From an uncultured Thermoanaerobacterales bacterium (GTDB taxonomy: Bacteria > Bacillota > Clostridia > Christensenellales > UBA1242): a stretch of DNA of 13,147 nt. Both the position numbers and the translations under genes were made by a program. Below, piece by piece: positions 12,815-13,147 of this stretch (positions are counted from its first letter, which is position 1; the number at the start of each line of letters is the position of its first letter). Location of the stretch: the NCBI GenBank assembly GCA_949840475.1, contig CATKXA010000019.1, positions 1-13,147 of the forward strand. The letters are read 5' to 3'. A model generated the notes under the pieces. The model ran no database searches, was not told the DNA's origin, and saw only the letters and a list, made by a program, of their open reading frames with translations.

Positions 12815-13147
12815 ATGGATTTAAGAATTACTGGCAAGTTTATTGCAGAGCGAAGAAAGGCTAAAGGATTGACGCAAGTTAAGCTTGCAGAAAAGTTAAG
12901 CGTCAGCGAAAAAACTATTTCTAAGTGGGAATGCGGAAACGGGTTTCCAGATACCACACTTATACTTCCACTTTGCGAGGCGCTTGACATTACTGCCAAC
13001 GAACTGCTTTCAGGGAAACTGCTTTCAAATGAAGAGTACAAAGATAGGGCGGAACGCAACCTACTTGAGCTAAAAGATAAACAAGTTAAAACTACAAAGC
13101 AGTTGCTAACGCTCGAGTGGGTGGTTGGATACCTTGCAACAATTACT
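12815..13147 (+). CDS. XRE-family HTH regulator, truncated by window end
   Basis: The first 111 residues are visible and the frame is open at the last base. Residues 6-60 are a Cro/CI-type helix-turn-helix: FIAERRKAKGLTQVKLAEKL, then VSEKTISKWECGNGFPD, the recognition helix with the SKWE signature common in Firmicutes, and LCEALDITANELLSG. After a charged linker (70-96), LLTLEWVVGYLATIT begins what looks like a membrane segment. A membrane-bound HTH protein is therefore likely, but the rest lies outside the window. The ribosome binding site AAGGAGGGG and its own promoter are clear. Its targets are unknown; autoregulation is usual in the family. Confidence 0.88.
   Translation, partial: MDLRITGKFIAERRKAKGLTQVKLAEKLSVSEKTISKWECGNGFPDTTLILPLCEALDITANELLSGKLLSNEEYKDRAERNLLELKDKQVKTTKQLLTLEWVVGYLATIT

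Noticed and set aside
503..13147. TGA reassigned to an amino acid, because none of the 13 complete genes ends in TGA
   Set aside because: Tryptophan is encoded by TGG throughout, and conserved proteins end at their expected lengths with TAA or TAG. Avoidance of TGA stops is common in AT-rich genomes, and 13 genes is a small sample.
1..13147. CRISPR array or tRNA/rRNA genes
   Set aside because: I found no regularly spaced direct repeats and no cloverleaf or rRNA-like stretch on either strand.

Overview
This window is AT-rich DNA, roughly one third G+C by eye. It has strong AGGAGG-type ribosome binding sites, extended -10 promoters (TGnTATAAT), compact hairpin-plus-T-run terminators and almost only TAA stop codons. 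Together with a clostridial-type rubrerythrin, this points to a low-GC Firmicute, probably an anaerobic gut-type Clostridia or Christensenellales-like lineage. The genus cannot be read from the sequence. The standard genetic code fits, with tryptophan encoded by TGG.

Layout. Positions 1-500 hold no convincing gene, only a long palindrome and a smaller hairpin. From about 503 to 2755 there is what looks like the worn edge of a surface-glycan locus: a CYTH-domain protein, a decayed family 2 glycosyltransferase that overlaps its end, and a membrane-anchored DUF4874/DUF4832 protein. From 2838 to 5794 there is a tight same-strand set of five small enzymes: a protein with an ADP-ribosyltransferase-like N-terminus, a Nudix hydrolase, a MazG/PRA-PH-like pyrophosphohydrolase, a metallo-beta-lactamase-fold hydrolase and a short RlmN/Cfr-type radical SAM methylsynthase. 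A terminator closes the set. From 6107 to 8477 there are three unrecognised, mostly helical proteins that appear to be paralogues of one another, in two transcription units with good promoters and terminators.

On the minus strand there are three genes. One is a two-domain lipid enzyme, a GT28/MGDG-synthase-like glycosyltransferase fused to a PlsC-like acyltransferase (8553-10535). The second is a hypoxanthine-type uracil-DNA glycosylase superfamily member (10631-11119), probably on a leaderless mRNA. The third is rubrerythrin (11312-11848). Divergent from rubrerythrin is a class I glutamine amidotransferase-like peptidase (12004-12705). It is followed by a truncated XRE regulator that runs off the end of the window.

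The strongest candidates for something undescribed are three. First, the three-paralogue family at 6107-8477. Second, a dispersed 75-77 bp element with identical 9-bp terminal inverted repeats, present three times; two copies sit about 100 bp upstream of paralogue start codons. Third, the five-enzyme nucleotide/RNA cassette at 2838-5794. Others worth a look are the glycosyltransferase-acyltransferase fusion and two possible leaderless genes.
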